Source: Pontibacter cellulosilyticus (lineage in GTDB: Bacteria; Bacteroidota; Bacteroidia; Cytophagales; Hymenobacteraceae). Taken from it: a stretch of 64,000 nucleotides of DNA. Positions 61,200 through 64,000 of the stretch are shown here, one piece after another. The notes below the pieces were generated by a model, which was given only the letters and a program-made list of their open reading frames with translations, did not search any database and was not told where the DNA came from. Within the stretch, counting starts at the first letter, position 1. Each line of letters starts with the position of its first letter. Position numbers and translations under genes: made by a program. The stretch is from contig NZ_JACRVF010000004.1 of NCBI RefSeq assembly GCF_014306105.1, forward strand, positions 62,001-126,000, given 5' to 3'.

Positions 61200-63140
61200 A
61201 TGAAAAAAATTTTAAGCTGGGCGCCAGCTGCCTTTGCGGTAGCGGCTCTCTTAGCCGGATGCCAGAACACTACATCCAGCGAAAACCAGACAACCGAGCC
61301 GGTGGTGAAGACCTATACCATCGAGCAGTTCATGAACACCACCTCCATCGCAGGCAGCGACTTCGCTCCCGATAACTCAAAGATACTTTTTTCGAGCAAC
61401 AAGACCGGCGTATACAATGCTTTCGAAGTGCCTGTAACCGGAGGCGAACCGCGCCAGCTCACCAACTCAACGGATAATTCGGTGTTTGCGATATCCTACT
61501 TCCCGAAAGATGAGCGGATTTTATACTCCAGCGACAAAGGCGGCAATGAGATTACACACCTGTACATGCGCAGCCCCGATGGCACTGTAAAAGACTTAAC
61601 TCCTGAGCCTCAGGCCAAAGCAAACTTTGCAGGCTGGAGCCACGACCAGAACAGCTTCTTTTTCCTGTCTAACAAACGAGATCCAAAATATTTCGACCTG
61701 TACGAGATGGACCTGCAGGCGATGACACCAAAGCTGGTGATGAAAAATGAGCAGGGACTTGAAGTAGGCGCCATCTCACGCGACAAGCAGTACATAGCCC
61801 TGGTAAAGAGCATCAACACCAACAGCAACGACATGTACCTGTACAACACTGCTACTAAGCAGCTGAAGAAACTGACCGACCACAAACAGGACATCAAGTA
61901 TGCCCCCGAAACATTTACCCCGGACAATAAGCAGCTATACTTTGTAACAGATGAAGGCGGTGAGTTTATGGAGCTGAAAAGCTATGACCTTGCCACCGGC
62001 AAAACTGCCAACGTAGAAAAAGCGGAATGGGACATCATGTATACTTATTTCTCCAGGGACGGGAAGTATAGAGTGACCGCTATTAACAACGACGCCCGCA
62101 CCGAGGTAAAAGTATACGATACCGCCACAGGCAAGCAAGTGAAGCTGCCCGATGTACCTGCCGGCGACATAACTGGCGTAAACTTTTCGGACGACGAAAA
62201 CCTGATGGCCTTTTACGTGAACAGCCCCACCTCCTCCAGCAACCTGTACGTACACGACTTCCGCAACAACAAAACTACCAAACTGACAGACACCATGAAC
62301 CCGGAGATTAATGAGGATGATTTGGTAAAAACCGAAGTGGTACGGTATAAGTCTTATGACGGCATGGAGATACCGGCGCTGCTGATGAAGCCGAAAAATG
62401 CCAGTGCAGATAACAAAGTGCCAGCTGTGCTATGGATACATGGTGGCCCGGGTGGCCAGACACGCCTGAACTACAGCCCACTGATGCAGTACCTGGTAAA
62501 CCACGGCTATGCGGTGCTGGCGGTAAACAACCGTGGCAGCTCCGGCTATGGCAAAACGTTTTTTGCCGCCGACGATAAAAAGCACGGCGACGTAGACTTG
62601 AAAGATGTGGTAAAGGCAAAAGACTTCCTGAAGAGCACCGGCTATGTAGCTGAAGACAAAATTGGCATAATGGGAGGCAGCTACGGCGGCTATATGGTGC
62701 TTGCTGGCCTTGCCTTTACTCCAGATGAGTTTGCTGTGGGCGTTAACCTGTTCGGGGTAGCTAACTGGCTACGCACCCTGCAAAGTATACCACCGTATTG
62801 GGAATCGTTTAGGGAGGCGCTTTATAAAGAGATGGGTAACCCTGAAACAGACTCTGCAGCCCTATACAACAAATCCCCGCTGTTTTTTGCGCACCAGATC
62901 AAGAAGCCGCTGATGGTGTTGCAGGGCGCCAACGACCCGCGCGTGCTAAAAGTAGAGTCTGATGAAATTGTGGCAGCTGTGAAAAAGAACAATGTGCCGG
63001 TAGAGTATGTGGTGTTTGATGATGAGGGCCATGGCTTTGTAAAGAAAGAAAACCAGATAGAAGGCTACAGTGCTATACTTCAGTTTTTAGATAAGCACTT
63101 GAAAGGCGGACCTGCGCCTGCCGGCTCCAGCAAGAACTAA
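61200..63140 (+). CDS. S9 family peptidase (DPP/acylaminoacyl type), lipoprotein
   Basis: A 646-residue envelope serine peptidase with lipobox LAGC (Cys21). A TolB-like beta-propeller (about 45-370; repeats such as DFAPDNSKILFSSNKTG) controls entry to the C-terminal alpha/beta-hydrolase. The triad is Ser494 (GGSYGGYM), the Asp of GANDPRV and the His of DEGHGF. Unlike the S9A enzyme at 37158, this is the dipeptidyl-peptidase/acyl-peptidase branch. It ends at a hairpin shared with no other gene. Confidence 0.94.
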   Translation: MKKILSWAPAAFAVAALLAGCQNTTSSENQTTEPVVKTYTIEQFMNTTSIAGSDFAPDNSKILFSSNKTGVYNAFEVPVTGGEPRQLTNSTDNSVFAISYFPKDERILYSSDKGGNEITHLYMRSPDGTVKDLTPEPQAKANFAGWSHDQNSFFFLSNKRDPKYFDLYEMDLQAMTPKLVMKNEQGLEVGAISRDKQYIALVKSINTNSNDMYLYNTATKQLKKLTDHKQDIKYAPETFTPDNKQLYFVTDEGGEFMELKSYDLATGKTANVEKAEWDIMYTYFSRDGKYRVTAINNDARTEVKVYDTATGKQVKLPDVPAGDITGVNFSDDENLMAFYVNSPTSSSNLYVHDFRNNKTTKLTDTMNPEINEDDLVKTEVVRYKSYDGMEIPALLMKPKNASADNKVPAVLWIHGGPGGQTRLNYSPLMQYLVNHGYAVLAVNNRGSSGYGKTFFAADDKKHGDVDLKDVVKAKDFLKSTGYVAEDKIGIMGGSYGGYMVLAGLAFTPDEFAVGVNLFGVANWLRTLQSIPPYWESFREALYKEMGNPETDSAALYNKSPLFFAHQIKKPLMVLQGANDPRVLKVESDEIVAAVKKNNVPVEYVVFDDEGHGFVKKENQIEGYSAILQFLDKHLKGGPAPAGSSKN

Positions 63141-63154
63141 GCATTTACTCTTTG

Positions 63155-63190
63155 CAGCCAGGCGGCATAGCGGTGTCGCCTGGCTGTTTT
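63155..63190 (+). terminator. Terminator of the S9 peptidase gene
   Basis: A perfect 10-bp GC stem (63155-63164 with 63177-63186), 12-nt loop, followed by TTTT. Confidence 0.85.
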
Positions 63191-63224
63191 ATACTTTCGC
63201 CTATACTTACCAAACCCATATACT

Positions 63225-63623
63225 ATGCAGGAACTCGACGAACTAACCAGGCAGCTCTACAGCTGCGTTTGCTTTAATAAAGGAGAGAAGCCAGAGCTGG
63301 AGAAGTTAAAACCGCTTTTCTTCGGCAGTGGCCGATTAATAAACAACAGTGGCACCGAACCTCAGGAGTATACTGTAGCGCAGTTCTCAGAGAATGTGAT
63401 GAAGAAAATCTCTGAAAACGTGATAGAAGCATTTCAGGAGAAGGAGGTGGCCAGTAAAACAGAGGTATTTGGCAAAGTGGCGCACCGGTTCAGCACCTAC
63501 GAGGCACGCTTTGACGAAGCCAGCCCGGCCCCTTTTGCTGTGGGTGTTAACTGCATTCAGTTTATACAGGTAGATGGCAAGTGGCTGATAACCTCCATGG
63601 CCTGGGACGACGAAACAAAATAG
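63225..63623 (+). CDS. NTF2/SnoaL-like small protein
   Basis: A 132-residue cytoplasmic protein with the cone-like alpha+beta pattern of NTF2-fold proteins: an N-terminal helix (ELDELTRQLYSCVCF), KLKPLFFGSGRLINN, and the final strand pair VNCIQFIQVDGKWLITSMAWDDE. Members are often small enzymes or binding proteins; the function here is unknown. It ends 11 nt from the convergent arfB gene. Confidence 0.72.
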   Translation: MQELDELTRQLYSCVCFNKGEKPELEKLKPLFFGSGRLINNSGTEPQEYTVAQFSENVMKKISENVIEAFQEKEVASKTEVFGKVAHRFSTYEARFDEASPAPFAVGVNCIQFIQVDGKWLITSMAWDDETK

Positions 63624-63634
63624 CCTTTTATACT

Positions 63635-64000
63635 TTAGAAATTGCCCCGGTAACTGCGGTTGGCTTTTTTCTCGGCCTGCTTCTTTTTGCCCTCTAGCCG
63701 CCGCTTTACCGACGAGCGCGAAGGCTTCGTAGCCTTTCGCTTTTTCTGTTTGGTAAGCGCCTGCCGCAGCAGCTCGTAAAAACGCTCCACACACAGCTCT
63801 TTGTTTCGCAACTGGCTACGCTCTGTCTGGCACACCACCTGCAGGTAACCTTCGTTGTTAATGCGGCTGGCCAGCTTACTTAGCACCAGCTCCTTTTCCT
63901 CATCGCTAAGCAGCTCAGAGTTCTGCACATCAAACTTCAGCTCCACCTTGGTTGCCACCTTATTCACATTCTGGCCGCCGGCCCCTCCGCTCCTAGATGC
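63635..64000 (-). CDS. arfB: Alternative ribosome-rescue factor ArfB, 5' end missing
   Basis: A peptidyl-tRNA hydrolase that frees stalled ribosomes without a stop codon. The last 121 codons are in the window and the gene runs off the right edge. The frame continues above the GTG at 63967 and includes the catalytic GGQ (SRSGGAGGQNVNKV), so that GTG is not the start. The basic C-terminal tail (KKRKATKPSRSSVKRR, then KKKQAEKKANRSYRGNF) is the part that enters the empty mRNA channel. Class I release factors are much longer. Confidence 0.93.
   Translation of the reverse strand, partial: ASRSGGAGGQNVNKVATKVELKFDVQNSELLSDEEKELVLSKLASRINNEGYLQVVCQTERSQLRNKELCVERFYELLRQALTKQKKRKATKPSRSSVKRRLEGKKKQAEKKANRSYRGNF

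Overview
The window looks like a chromosomal segment of a Bacteroidota bacterium, order Cytophagales. It carries a complete type IX secretion/gliding core (porP-gldKLMN) plus the accessory lipoprotein SprE/PorW. Its F-type ATPase cluster lacks the beta and epsilon genes, as is usual in this phylum, and its promoters have the TAnnTTTG element typical of the phylum. A Hymenobacteraceae (Pontibacter-like) origin is my best guess from gene content, but it is an inference. Nearly all of the window is ordinary core genome: no rRNA, tRNA, insertion sequence, prophage or CRISPR array was seen.

Layout. 1-329 is the start of a PafA-like phosphatase on the minus strand. 507-6285 is a minus-strand ATP synthase operon (atpZ, a membrane gene, atpB, E, F, H, A, G) with a long hairpin between atpE and atpF. 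6603-13610 is sprE, a class A penicillin-binding protein and uvrC. 13711-19317 is the minus-strand T9SS operon. 19482-23796 holds hemD, a DUF4271 protein, a WecA-like transferase, an unknown gene and lipB. 24019-27349 holds yraN, a YwqK-like lipoprotein and htpG. 27611-31845 is a candidate metal or ligand uptake locus: a His-rich small protein, a TonB-dependent receptor and two related lipoproteins, with the same short element upstream of the receptor and of the second lipoprotein. 31905-43391 is mixed metabolism, including an MFS transporter, acyl-ACP thioesterase, prolyl oligopeptidase, 2OG oxygenase, a sugar nucleotidyltransferase and a LemA-TPM-TPM set. 44348-48327 is a hybrid histidine kinase convergent with an NtrC-type regulator. 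49466-56146 holds polA and an SGNH esterase-FadL pair. 56442-59205 is a TrxR-like flavoprotein, a cyanophycinase-like peptidase and a sterol desaturase-like protein. 59206-60438 has no long ORF, but holds two tandem small secreted peptides with the same N-terminus and a probable structured RNA with its own terminator. 60439-64000 ends with an outer-membrane-like protein, an S9 peptidase, an NTF2-like protein and arfB, which is cut by the window edge.

The strongest unexplained signal is genome-scale. The 7-mer TATACTT/AAGTATA occurs about 129 times by hand count, roughly ten times the number expected from composition. It occurs in all six coding frames and between genes, but is almost absent from the ATP synthase, gldK-N/porP and TonB-receptor genes. 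This looks like a DNA-level dispersed motif rather than a codon effect.

Many transcription units end at clear stem-loop terminators that are often shared by convergent genes. The porP promoter is notable because its -33 element lies inside the terminator hairpin of the upstream hemD unit.
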